Part shown: in pieces, positions 10,204 to 17,854 of the stretch
Numbering within the stretch: position 1 is the stretch's first letter
Layout: each line of letters begins with the position of its first letter
Assembly (NCBI RefSeq): GCF_003696315.1
Contig: NZ_RFFN01000008.1
Coordinates: forward strand, 108,270 to 172,269
Direction of reading: 5' to 3'
Source: Pseudomonas songnenensis
GTDB taxonomy: Bacteria; Pseudomonadota; Gammaproteobacteria; Pseudomonadales; Pseudomonadaceae
DNA length: 64,000 bases
The notes under the pieces: generated by a model
Seen by the model: only the letters and a program-made list of their open reading frames with translations
The model's database searches: none
Told to the model about the DNA's origin: nothing
Program-made: the position numbers and the translations under genes

Positions 10204-11103
10204 CTCGTAGCGCGGATACAGGTGGCTGACGCTACGGATCAACTCGTAACGGGTCAGGCTGATGCCGGCGAAACGCTCGGGGATCGGGCTCTGGATCACC
10301 TCGTTCATGTCCGCCCCGCTACGCGCAGCATCGCGCAGCAGGCCGTCCAGCCAACCGAGGTAATCACGCATCTGCCGGAACGGCTCGGCATCGTCGGCAA
10401 CCGGGCCGTGACCGGCTACCAGCCGTTTCCACGGCAACGCCTCGAGTGTCGTCAGATCGTCCAGCCAGACATCCAGGCCCGGGCTGTTCGGCGTCGTCAG
10501 GGCGCGCTGGAAGAAGAGAATGTCGCCGGCGAAGAGCACGCCACTGCGCTCGTCGAGAATGGCCAGATCGGCGCCGGTATGCCCGCGCAGTGCCAGCAAG
10601 CGCAGGGATCGCCCGGCCACCTCCAGGGTACCGGGCGCAACGGTTTGGTTCGGCAGTACCACTTCGGTGCCGCGCATCCAGTCGCCAACCAGACGATACA
10701 TGTTCTCGGCCATGGCATTGCCCTGCTCGCGCAGCAGCTCGGTGGTGCCGGCCAGCGCCGCGATCGGCACATCAGCAAAAGCCTGGTTGCCCAGTACGTG
10801 ATCGGGATGATGGTGAGTGAGCAGAACCTTGGTCACCGGAAGATCGGTGACGCGGGAGATGGCCGCGCGCATCGCCTCGCCATAGAGTCTGGATGGGCCA
10901 CTGTCGATAACGATGACACCTGCATCGCCGACAATGAAACCTGTGTTGACGATATTGCCGCCATTGCGCTTGTCGAAATTGTCGGTCGAGCCTTCCAGCA
11001 GCCAGACCCCATCGGCGATCTGCCGTGGCTGCAGCGTGTAGCTCAGCTCAGCCTGCACGGGTAGCGTCATACAGAAGGCGAAGATCAGCATGAACAGGCG
11101 CAT
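10174..11103 (-). CDS. Quinoprotein relay system zinc metallohydrolase (MBL fold)
   Basis: Exported metallo-beta-lactamase-fold protein of 309 residues with a signal peptide (MRLFMLIFAFCMTLPVQA). All zinc ligands are visible: His97, His99, Asp101 and His102 in THHHPDH, His175 in RGHTGAD, Asp194 in FAGD, and His232 in GHG. It matches the family annotated as quinoprotein relay system zinc metallohydrolase, whose reaction is not established. ATG 11103 has AAGGAGG just upstream. It is the last gene of a minus-strand run: cytochrome c, binding protein, SoxYZ-like carrier, metallohydrolase. A thioester or persulfide hydrolysis acting on the carrier is a guess from its neighbour. Confidence 0.85.
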   Translation of the reverse strand: MRLFMLIFAFCMTLPVQAELSYTLQPRQIADGVWLLEGSTDNFDKRNGGNIVNTGFIVGDAGVIVIDSGPSRLYGEAMRAAISRVTDLPVTKVLLTHHHPDHVLGNQAFADVPIAALAGTTELLREQGNAMAENMYRLVGDWMRGTEVVLPNQTVAPGTLEVAGRSLRLLALRGHTGADLAILDERSGVLFAGDILFFQRALTTPNSPGLDVWLDDLTTLEALPWKRLVAGHGPVADDAEPFRQMRDYLGWLDGLLRDAARSGADMNEVIQSPIPERFAGISLTRYELIRSVSHLYPRYEVDALQRVDQ

Positions 11104-11150
11104 GACGCCTCCTTGGCTTGGTTTGCTTACTCGCAGAGTGCGCGGTGCAA

Positions 11151-11897
11151 TCAGAATGCGGCTTCGAACTCGTTGCCGTTGTTGTCGCGCAGCCACAAAC
11201 GGGTTTCCTGACCGCCCTTCACTTCCAGACTCAGGTTCGGGTTCTCGGCAACGGCGGGATAGAGCTCCAGCTCCGCCATCACCTTGCCGTCTGCATCGCG
11301 CAGTTCGGCCTGGTTGAGGAAGAACTCCGGAATACCGCCGACCAGACCGTTATCCATGGGGTGGGATACCTGCAGGCGCAACCGGCTGAACTCGCCGCGG
11401 GGGAAGCGCGCTCCAACCACCTCGCCCAGGCGGTCTTCCCAACCCGCTTGCGCGCGCACGACGCTTGGCGCTGTGCAGCCGCCACCGGCCGCATCGACCC
11501 GCGCCGAGCCGATGTGCCAGACGCCATCGCGGGTCAGCACAGCGGCACGGATTGGCGTCGCCTGTTGCACCCGAATGCGAATGGCCACCAGCGGCACGAC
11601 CTGCTCGCCTGGAGTAAAGGTGAAGATGCGTGGGATGGGGTTGAGGTCGGCGAAGGCCTCGATACGCACCACCTCGTCGCCCAGGGCGCGGGCGTCGATA
11701 TGCACCGGCACCTGGCGGGAATCCTCGGCGAACGGCGGTACCTGCACCTGTACGCGCTCGTCGAACACGTAGGGCTCGCTGTTGAGCAAGCCCTTGTGGT
11801 GGTACTCCCACATCACCGATTGCAGCGGGTCGGCCTCGGCCGCCACTGCACTCGATGCATGGAAGGCAAACAGCAGCAGCAAGATTCGGGCGCTCAT
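11151..11897 (-). CDS. Quinoprotein dehydrogenase-associated SoxYZ-like carrier protein
   Basis: Periplasmic fusion of SoxY-like and SoxZ-like domains in 248 residues, with a signal peptide to about residue 20. The SoxY part (about 25-145) ends in AAGGGCTAPS, with Cys141 placed like the swinging-arm cysteine of SoxY. Here, however, the motif is internal and followed directly by the SoxZ part (about 155-248). It is the only cysteine in the mature protein, so it is the likely attachment point for a carried group. GAGGAG supports ATG 11897. The carried substrate is unknown; sulfur oxidation itself is unlikely, since no other sox genes are present. Confidence 0.85.
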   Translation of the reverse strand: MSARILLLLFAFHASSAVAAEADPLQSVMWEYHHKGLLNSEPYVFDERVQVQVPPFAEDSRQVPVHIDARALGDEVVRIEAFADLNPIPRIFTFTPGEQVVPLVAIRIRVQQATPIRAAVLTRDGVWHIGSARVDAAGGGCTAPSVVRAQAGWEDRLGEVVGARFPRGEFSRLRLQVSHPMDNGLVGGIPEFFLNQAELRDADGKVMAELELYPAVAENPNLSLEVKGGQETRLWLRDNNGNEFEAAF

Positions 11898-11947
11898 GTC
11901 GACTCCTCGAACGGCGATCCGCAGCGGGATCGGCATGGCGCAGCCGG

Positions 11948-12862
11948 TCAACGCCCGGCCACGTCGCTCTCCACATCCTGGTACAACCCGGGCAACTCGT
12001 AGGTCAAACCATGGCGGGCGTAGAGCTTCGCCAGCTCGCCTTCGAGAATCAGCGGCTCCAGCACCTCTTCCAGCGCGTACGCCAGTTGTCGGTTGGATTC
12101 GTGTACCGCCATACCCAGATCCCAGACCTGCTTGCCCATGTTCGGATAGGCGTTCTCGGCAAGTTTCAGATGCTCGTCACTCGCCTGGGCGAGCAGCCAT
12201 TCGACTTCCCCGCGCATGGCCATGGTGGCATCCACCTCGCCCTGCTGCATGGCGGCGAACGCCTGCGACACGCTCGGATAGTGGAGAGTGTTCTTCGCCA
12301 GCCGGCCTTCGAATACCGAGGAGAGGTAGAACGAGGGCACACTGTCGACCTCGACGCCGATCGGGTGGTACTGGAAGATCGCGACGCTTGGCACTTCATC
12401 GATGCGCCGGTCATCGTAGGCCGCCTGCCAGCGCTCGCGCTGGTACGGGCCGAACATCACCACCAGCTCGTTGATCACCTCACCCAGCTCGTTGCGCTTG
12501 TAGGCGAACTCGCGGTCGTAGGGCACCCTCAGCATCACATCGGCCAGCACATCCGGCCGCAGGTAGTGGCCTTTCCAGATGAAATTGCGCAGGTCGTCGT
12601 CAAGGGTTTCGTCGGGCGTCACCCACAGAACCTGCAGCTTCAAATCCAGGCCTTCGGCGAGCTTGCGCGCCAGCTCCACATCGACACCACGCGGCTCGCC
12701 GTCATGCTGGTAACTATACGGAGGAAAGTTCTCGTACATCGCCACCTTGAGCACGCCGGACTCGATGATGTCATCGAACGCACGCACCTTGACGATCTCC
12801 GCCTGCGCCAACGCGCCGCAAAGGCTCAACCACAGCGCGAGGACCAGCCGCGCAGCGTTCAT
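11948..12862 (-). CDS. Quinoprotein dehydrogenase-associated putative binding protein (family 3 type)
   Basis: Periplasmic binding-protein fold of 304 residues with signal peptide MNAARLVLALWLSLCGALAQA. The opening GVLKVAMYENFPPYSYQHDGEPRG is split by the family's usual VDVELARKLAEGL helix, as in amino-acid-type family-3 proteins. It matches the family always found beside PQQ alcohol dehydrogenases and cytochrome c-550. The ATG shares its A with the TGA of the cytochrome gene (TGATG), showing tight coupling. No transporter subunits are adjacent. Roles in cofactor delivery, dehydrogenase maturation or electron transfer have been considered for the family; the sequence alone does not decide. 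Confidence 0.85.
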   Translation of the reverse strand: MNAARLVLALWLSLCGALAQAEIVKVRAFDDIIESGVLKVAMYENFPPYSYQHDGEPRGVDVELARKLAEGLDLKLQVLWVTPDETLDDDLRNFIWKGHYLRPDVLADVMLRVPYDREFAYKRNELGEVINELVVMFGPYQRERWQAAYDDRRIDEVPSVAIFQYHPIGVEVDSVPSFYLSSVFEGRLAKNTLHYPSVSQAFAAMQQGEVDATMAMRGEVEWLLAQASDEHLKLAENAYPNMGKQVWDLGMAVHESNRQLAYALEEVLEPLILEGELAKLYARHGLTYELPGLYQDVESDVAGR

Positions 12863-13299
12863 CACTGCTTGGCCGCTTCGCTTTCAATATAGGTACGAAT
12901 CGCCCACAGCGCTTCCTGGCTGAGGGTATCGGCCATTCGCGGCATGTACACGGCGCCATCGCGCACCGCGCCGTTGATCACGCGCTCCTTGTACCACTCG
13001 TCACCGTCGTAGCTGGCTTCGAGCTCGCGCAGGTCGGGTGCGATACCGCCGGAGATCGCTTCCAGACCATGGCAGCGGGCACAGTTCTGGTTGTAGGCAG
13101 AGGAGCCGATCTGCACCGCCAGATCGTGATGTTCGCTGGGCGCACGGTAGGGGTTTTCTTCCAGCCATTCTTCACCGAGCGCCGGCAGGCCCTTGGTGTT
13201 GACGGCCTGGGGCGTCACGTCGCCATGCGCCATTACCAGGCCGGACATACCGAGGACACCCGCTGCCAGCAGTGAGCGCAAAAAGATCTTGTTATTCAT
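12862..13299 (-). CDS. pedF: Cytochrome c-550, PedF/ExaB type
   Basis: Small periplasmic class I cytochrome c of 145 residues and the likely electron acceptor of the PQQ dehydrogenases. It has a signal peptide ending at LVMAHG, heme motif Cys73-Ala-Arg-Cys76-His77, and a distal VYMPRMAD region with the candidate axial Met. GAGGGTGG precedes the ATG at 13299. It is first in its operon and divergent from the exaA-like gene, so both share the control region that holds a TTGGTA element. Pairing with a neighbouring quinoprotein is the rule in pseudomonads. Confidence 0.92.
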   Translation of the reverse strand: MNNKIFLRSLLAAGVLGMSGLVMAHGDVTPQAVNTKGLPALGEEWLEENPYRAPSEHHDLAVQIGSSAYNQNCARCHGLEAISGGIAPDLRELEASYDGDEWYKERVINGAVRDGAVYMPRMADTLSQEALWAIRTYIESEAAKQ

Positions 13300-13404
13300 G
13301 ACTACCACCCTCTATTCGAGAACCTGTGCAACAGCCCCATCGGAGCGCATGGTGGTCATGTTGGCCGTGCGGGCGGGTCGGCAGAATCCTGCTTTGGATG
13401 CCTG

Positions 13405-13424
13405 CATCTCCTCCCTTGGTACTG
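13405..13424. promoter_or_regulatory. TTGGTA element, copy b (between pedF-like and exaA-like genes)
   Basis: TCTCCTCCCTTGGTACTGG, with TTGGTA at 13416-13421. It lies 117 bases from the cytochrome start, almost the same distance as copy a from the pedH-like start. The rest of the 308-base gap 13300-13607 shows no gene. A second TTTGGCAC...GGTAG stretch lies just downstream. Confidence 0.6.
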
Positions 13425-13607
13425 GGTTTTACCACCACCTTTGGCACCGCACTGGTAGCAAGGCTAAATCACCCGGGGTTCGGGAAGGATTCCCGGCATC
13501 GGCGGGAGCTTTTCCGTGTCGGCTTCCACTGCGCGCTCCCAATAATCGAATCGCCAGGCCGCCGGCATGCGGCGGCCTTGTCCGAATCGACCAAGGGAAT
13601 CGCAACC

Positions 13608-15479
13608 ATGACAACAAGATCGAACCCCGGCAGCAAACGCCCACTCGCCCTCGCCGTGCACTGCCTTGCACTGGCGGGCAGCCTGGCGCTGGCCGGCGCC
13701 GCGCATGCCAAACCGGTCAGCTGGGAAGACATCGCCAACGACCATCTTTCCACCACCAACGTGCTGCAGTACGGCATGGGAACCAATGCACAGCGCTGGA
13801 GCCCGCTGGCGCAGGTCAACGAAAGCAATGTGTTCAAGCTGACGCCCGCCTGGTCATTCTCCTTCGGCGACGAAAAGCAGCGCGGCCAGGAATCCCAGGC
13901 CATCGTTCACGACGGCGTGATCTACGTGACCGGCTCCTATTCGCGGGTGTTCGCCCTGGATGCGAAGACCGGAAAGCGCCTGTGGAGCTATGCCCATCGC
14001 CTGCCCGACGACATCCGCCCCTGCTGCGACGTGGTCAACCGCGGCGCCGCCATCTATGGCGACAAGATCTACTTCGGCACCCTCGATGCCCGCGTCGTGG
14101 CGCTGAACAAGGACACCGGCAAGGTCGTGTGGAACAAGAAGTTCGGCGACCACGCCGCCGGCTACACCATGACCGGCGCGCCGACGCTGGTCAAAGACGG
14201 CAAGACCGGCAAGGTACTGCTGGTGCACGGCAGCTCGGGCGACGAGTTCGGCATCGTCGGTAAGCTGTTCGCCCGCGACCCGGACACCGGCGAGGAAGTC
14301 TGGATGCGCCCCTTCGTCGAAGGGCATATGGGCCGTCTCAACGGCAAGGACAGCACACCGACCGGCGACATCAAGGCGCCGTCCTGGCCGGACGATCCCA
14401 ATCACCCGACCGGCAAGAAGGAAGCCTGGAGCCAGGGCGGCGGCGCCCCGTGGCAAAGTGCGAGCTTCGATCCCGAAACCAACACCATCATCGTCGGCGC
14501 GGGCAACCCGGCCCCCTGGAACGGCTGGGAGCGCACCAGTGATGGCGGCGACCCGAAGGACTACGACAGCCTCTACACCTCGGGCCAGGTCGGCGTCGAT
14601 CCGAGCACCGGCGAGGTGAAGTGGTTCTACCAGCACACCCCGAACGATGCCTGGGACTTCTCCGGCAACAACGAGCTGGTGCTGTTCGACTACAAGGACA
14701 AGGCCGGCAAGACCGTCAAGGCCACCGCCCACGCCGACCGCAACGGCTTCTTCTATGTGGTGGACCGCAAGGACGGCAAGCTGCAGAACGCCTTCCCCTT
14801 CGTCGACGGCATCACCTGGGCCAGCCATATCGACCTGAAAACCGGGCGACCGGTCGAGAACGAGGGCCAGCGACCACCCAAACCGGAGCCGGGCGAGAAG
14901 CACGGCAAGTCGGTCGAAGTCTCCCCGCCCTTCCTCGGCGGCAAGAACTGGAATCCCATGGCCTACAGCCAGGACACCGGCCTGTTCTATGTGCCGGCCA
15001 ACCACTGGAAGGAGGACTACTGGACCGAGGAAGTCAGCTACAAGAAGGGCTCGGCCTATCTCGGCCAGGGCTTCCGCATCAAGCGCATGTACGACGATCA
15101 CGTCGGCATCCTGCGCGCCATGCACCCGACCACCGGCAAGGTGGCCTGGGAACACAAGGAAAAACTCCCGCTGTGGGCCGGCGTGCTGGCGACCAAGGGT
15201 AATCTCGTCTTCACCGGCACCAGCGACGGCTACTTCAAGGCCTTCAACGCGAAAACCGGTGACGAGCTGTGGAAATTCCAGACCGGCAGCGGCGTGATCT
15301 CCCCGCCTGTGACCTGGGAACAGGACGGCGAGCAGTACATCGGCGTAACGGTCGGTTACGGCGGTGCCGTACCGCTGTGGGGCGGCGACATGGCCGTGCT
15401 GACCAAGCCGGTCGCGCAAGGCGGTTCGTTCTGGGTATTCAAGCTGCCGGATTGGGAGAAAAAGACCGCCAAACGATGA
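13608..15479 (+). CDS. exaA: PQQ-dependent ethanol/alcohol dehydrogenase, calcium type (ExaA/PedE-like)
   Basis: Periplasmic quinoprotein ethanol dehydrogenase of 623 residues, the usual ExaA length. The signal peptide runs to about residue 34 (LALAGAAHA). Vicinal Cys139-Cys140 is present. The active site reads AWDFSGNNE, with catalytic Asp350 and Ser352 where lanthanide enzymes have Asp; subtracting the signal gives Asp316 and Cys105-Cys106, the positions known in the Pseudomonas aeruginosa enzyme. This marks it as the calcium form. ATG 13608 is preferred; CAAGGGA lies upstream. It is divergent from the cytochrome operon. Electrons would pass to the c-550 encoded next door. Confidence 0.95.
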   Translation: MTTRSNPGSKRPLALAVHCLALAGSLALAGAAHAKPVSWEDIANDHLSTTNVLQYGMGTNAQRWSPLAQVNESNVFKLTPAWSFSFGDEKQRGQESQAIVHDGVIYVTGSYSRVFALDAKTGKRLWSYAHRLPDDIRPCCDVVNRGAAIYGDKIYFGTLDARVVALNKDTGKVVWNKKFGDHAAGYTMTGAPTLVKDGKTGKVLLVHGSSGDEFGIVGKLFARDPDTGEEVWMRPFVEGHMGRLNGKDSTPTGDIKAPSWPDDPNHPTGKKEAWSQGGGAPWQSASFDPETNTIIVGAGNPAPWNGWERTSDGGDPKDYDSLYTSGQVGVDPSTGEVKWFYQHTPNDAWDFSGNNELVLFDYKDKAGKTVKATAHADRNGFFYVVDRKDGKLQNAFPFVDGITWASHIDLKTGRPVENEGQRPPKPEPGEKHGKSVEVSPPFLGGKNWNPMAYSQDTGLFYVPANHWKEDYWTEEVSYKKGSAYLGQGFRIKRMYDDHVGILRAMHPTTGKVAWEHKEKLPLWAGVLATKGNLVFTGTSDGYFKAFNAKTGDELWKFQTGSGVISPPVTWEQDGEQYIGVTVGYGGAVPLWGGDMAVLTKPVAQGGSFWVFKLPDWEKKTAKR

Positions 15480-15484
15480 GTCGA

Positions 15485-15512
15485 GCCGTGCCCGCCATCG
15501 CGCGGGCACGGC
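15485..15512 (+). terminator. Hairpin after the exaA-like gene
   Basis: Stem GCCGTGCCCGC (15485-15495) and GCGGGCACGGC (15502-15512), six bases past the stop codon. No T-run follows, so termination may be partial. Confidence 0.6.
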
Positions 15513-15638
15513 CTCATGCCCTCAAGGTACAGCGGTTCGCGCGGCATGCCTGGCCTCGCCGGCTCCGGGTTGGCGCTCTCGTCGACAGGCCAGAAACGCC
15601 ACGCGACCGCTTTTCATTTCCTGCCTCAGGTGACGCCC

Positions 15639-16292
15639 ATGAACACCCCTTGCCGTTTGCTTTTGCCACTGGCCCTGCTCAGCAGCGCCGCGGTCTTCGC
15701 CGCGGATGACGGTCCCTTGACCGTCAACGGCTGCGTGCTACAGCCCGACAGCCAATGCGCCAACGCCGACCTGCGCGGCGCCGACCTCAGCAATCAGGAC
15801 CTGCGTCGGATCAACCTCGCTGGTGCCAACCTCTCCGGCGCCAACCTGCGCCACGCCAACCTCGACCTGGCCAATCTGGAAAAGGCCGACTTCACCGACG
15901 CCACGCTGAACCGGGCAAGCCTGCAGCAGGCCAACCTGCGCCTGGCCAACTTCACCAATGCCCGACTGATCGCCGTGCAGGGCTGGGGGTTGTTCGCGCA
16001 AGCGGCGCAGTTCAAGGGCGCCGATCTCACGGGTGCCTATCTGGAATTCGCACGCATGAGCGGCGCGAAGCTGCACGGCAGCACGCTGCACGCCGCCGAT
16101 CTGGAGATGACCTGGCTGAGCAAGGCAGACCTCAAGGGCGCCGATCTGACCGACGCCAATCTGCAGGAAGCCAAACTCAACGAAGCCAACCTGGCCGATG
16201 CCATACTGACCGGCGCTCGGCGGCATTACGCAACGTTCCAAGGCACCAACATGGAGGGCTGCAAGGACTGTCCGCATGACTGGGAAAAGTGA
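15639..16292 (+). CDS. Exported pentapeptide-repeat protein
   Basis: 217 residues with a signal peptide (MNTPCRLLLPLALLSSAAVFA) and about 30 pentapeptide repeats of the A(D/N)LxX type from residue 43 to 205, such as NADLRGADLS, NLAGANLSGANL and DLKGADLTDANL. The repeats are broken once near residue 110 by a non-repeat stretch (LIAVQGWGLFAQAAQ). They predict a right-handed quadrilateral beta-helix. Four cysteines lie at the edges, including CKDC near the C-terminus. AGGTGA supports ATG 15639. It follows exaA in the same orientation; similar genes accompany quinoprotein dehydrogenases in pseudomonads. Function unknown. Confidence 0.85.
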   Translation: MNTPCRLLLPLALLSSAAVFAADDGPLTVNGCVLQPDSQCANADLRGADLSNQDLRRINLAGANLSGANLRHANLDLANLEKADFTDATLNRASLQQANLRLANFTNARLIAVQGWGLFAQAAQFKGADLTGAYLEFARMSGAKLHGSTLHAADLEMTWLSKADLKGADLTDANLQEAKLNEANLADAILTGARRHYATFQGTNMEGCKDCPHDWEK

Positions 16293-16422
16293 TCCGTCCG
16301 GGCAGCTGCAGCAGCGACCATGCAGTGCCTCAATCAACGCGATAGAAAGCGTGCACTAACGAAAACTCATACGGCGCCGATGAAGTGACTGGGCAGTCTG
16401 CCCTTCACTGGATGCCAATAAG

Positions 16423-17739
16423 ATGTTCAATAACCACCTCAAACGAGAACTGGCCGAGCTACGCGAGGAAGTCGCGACCGACCGCCAGATCAGGGACTCG
16501 TTGTACAGGGAAATGATGGTCCTGGAACTGGACCGGCAAGGACGCATCCAGTACGCCAACGAACTGTTCCTGAACGAAATGGGCTATCGCCGTGACGACA
16601 TCGTCGGCCGTGCGGTGGATGACTTCTTCACTGCACAGTTTCGCGCCGAGCCGAACTACGCCCGCCTCAAGACGGCCATGCAGCGCGCCGAACACGTCAG
16701 TGGTGCGTACCGATTGCTGCGTGCCGATGGCCAGGAAGCCTGGCTGCGTTCGATCTGGCAACCAATCAAGGGCTCGGACGGCACGCTGCACCACTTCACC
16801 CTGTGCGCCACCAACCTGACCCGCACCATCGAGGCTTCCCGCGAGCATGAGAGCGTGATCAACGCCCTGCTGCGCTCGACTGCGGTGATCGAATTCGACC
16901 TGAGCGGACATGTCATCACGGCCAATCAACGGTTTCTCGACGGCATGGGCTACCGCCTGGAGCAGATCAAGGGCAAGCACCACCGCATGTTCTGCGAGCG
17001 TGAAGAGGCCGACTCCCCGGCCTACCGCGAGTTCTGGGCCAGCCTGAACCGCGGCGAGTACATTGCCGAGCGCTTCAAGCGTATCGACGCGCACGGCCAG
17101 GCGGTCTGGCTCGAGGCCACGTACAACCCGGTCCACGATGCCTACGGCAAGCTGTACAAGATCATCAAGTTCGCCACGGTGATCACCGATCAGGTCAATC
17201 GTGAACTGGCGGTCGCCGAGGCCGCGACCATTGCCTACGACACCTCGCAGCACACCGACCTCAGCGCGCAGCGTGGCGCGCAGGTGGTTCAGCAGACTGT
17301 GGATGTGATGCATCGCATCGCACAGCAGATGCAGGACGCCTCCGATGGCATCGAAGCGCTGGACAAGCAGTCGCAGCTGATCAGCGCCATTCTCAAGACC
17401 ATCAGCGGCATCGCCGATCAGACCAACCTGCTGGCGCTCAACGCCGCCATCGAAGCCGCCCGCGCCGGCGACCAGGGCCGCGGCTTCGCCGTGGTAGCCG
17501 ACGAGGTGCGCCAGCTGGCTGCGCGTACCAGCACCGCCGCCAAGGAAATTGTCGGCGTGGTACAGAAGAACCAGGACCTGGCCCAGGCCGCCGTGCACAG
17601 CATGTCCAGCAGCCGTGACCAGGCCGAACAGGGCCTGGAATTCGCCAACCAGGCCGGCGCGGTCATTGTCGAGATCCAGGACGGTGCACAGCGGGTAGTC
17701 AGTGCTGTCGGCCAGTTCGCCAGCCAACTGAAGAGCTGA
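16423..17739 (+). CDS. Cytoplasmic PAS-PAS chemoreceptor (BdlA-like)
   Basis: 438 residues with no membrane segment or signal peptide. An N-terminal short coiled coil leads to PAS 1 (about 28-135, with [13 protein letters not shown]) and PAS 2 (about 148-262, with [12 protein letters not shown]). A methyl-accepting signalling domain follows, whose hairpin tip reads [20 protein letters not shown] (about 327-346). The arrangement matches BdlA, a soluble receptor linked to biofilm dispersion, and other soluble PAS receptors. The PAS cofactor cannot be told from sequence. The link to the PQQ locus is positional only; no TTGGTA element lies upstream. Confidence 0.88.
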   Translation: MFNNHLKRELAELREEVATDRQIRDSLYREMMVLELDRQGRIQYANELFLNEMGYRRDDIVGRAVDDFFTAQFRAEPNYARLKTAMQRAEHVSGAYRLLRADGQEAWLRSIWQPIKGSDGTLHHFTLCATNLTRTIEASREHESVINALLRSTAVIEFDLSGHVITANQRFLDGMGYRLEQIKGKHHRMFCEREEADSPAYREFWASLNRGEYIAERFKRIDAHGQAVWLEATYNPVHDAYGKLYKIIKFATVITDQVNRELAVAEAATIAYDTSQHTDLSAQRGAQVVQQTVDVMHRIAQQMQDASDGIEALDKQSQLISAILKTISGIADQTNLLALNAAIEAARAGDQGRGFAVVADEVRQLAARTSTAAKEIVGVVQKNQDLAQAAVHSMSSSRDQAEQGLEFANQAGAVIVEIQDGAQRVVSAVGQFASQLKS

Positions 17740-17750
17740 CGGTATGCTTG

Positions 17751-17787
17751 CCGGAGGGCGCGTGCCGGGCATTCGCGCCCGATCCGG
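17751..17787 (+). terminator. Long GC hairpin after the PAS-PAS chemoreceptor gene
   Basis: Outer arms CCGGA (17751-17755) and TCCGG (17783-17787) and inner arms GGGCGCG (17756-17762) and CGCGCCC (17774-17780). There is no T-run. It is a possible terminator or mRNA-stabilising structure. Confidence 0.45.
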
Positions 17788-17854
17788 CGATGCGATCTAG
17801 ACTGTGCAGGCATGCTCCAAGCGCCCACCCGGCTGATTCTTCGAGGACCGACGA

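Noticed and set aside
13441..13465. TTTGGCACCGCACTGGT as a sigma-54 promoter
   Set aside because: The GG part fits but the GC part expected 5-6 bases on is replaced by TGGT.
13326..13607. Extension of the exaA-like gene upstream of 13608
   Set aside because: It would place about 94 unlike residues before a full signal peptide, and the length with ATG 13608 equals the known 623 residues.
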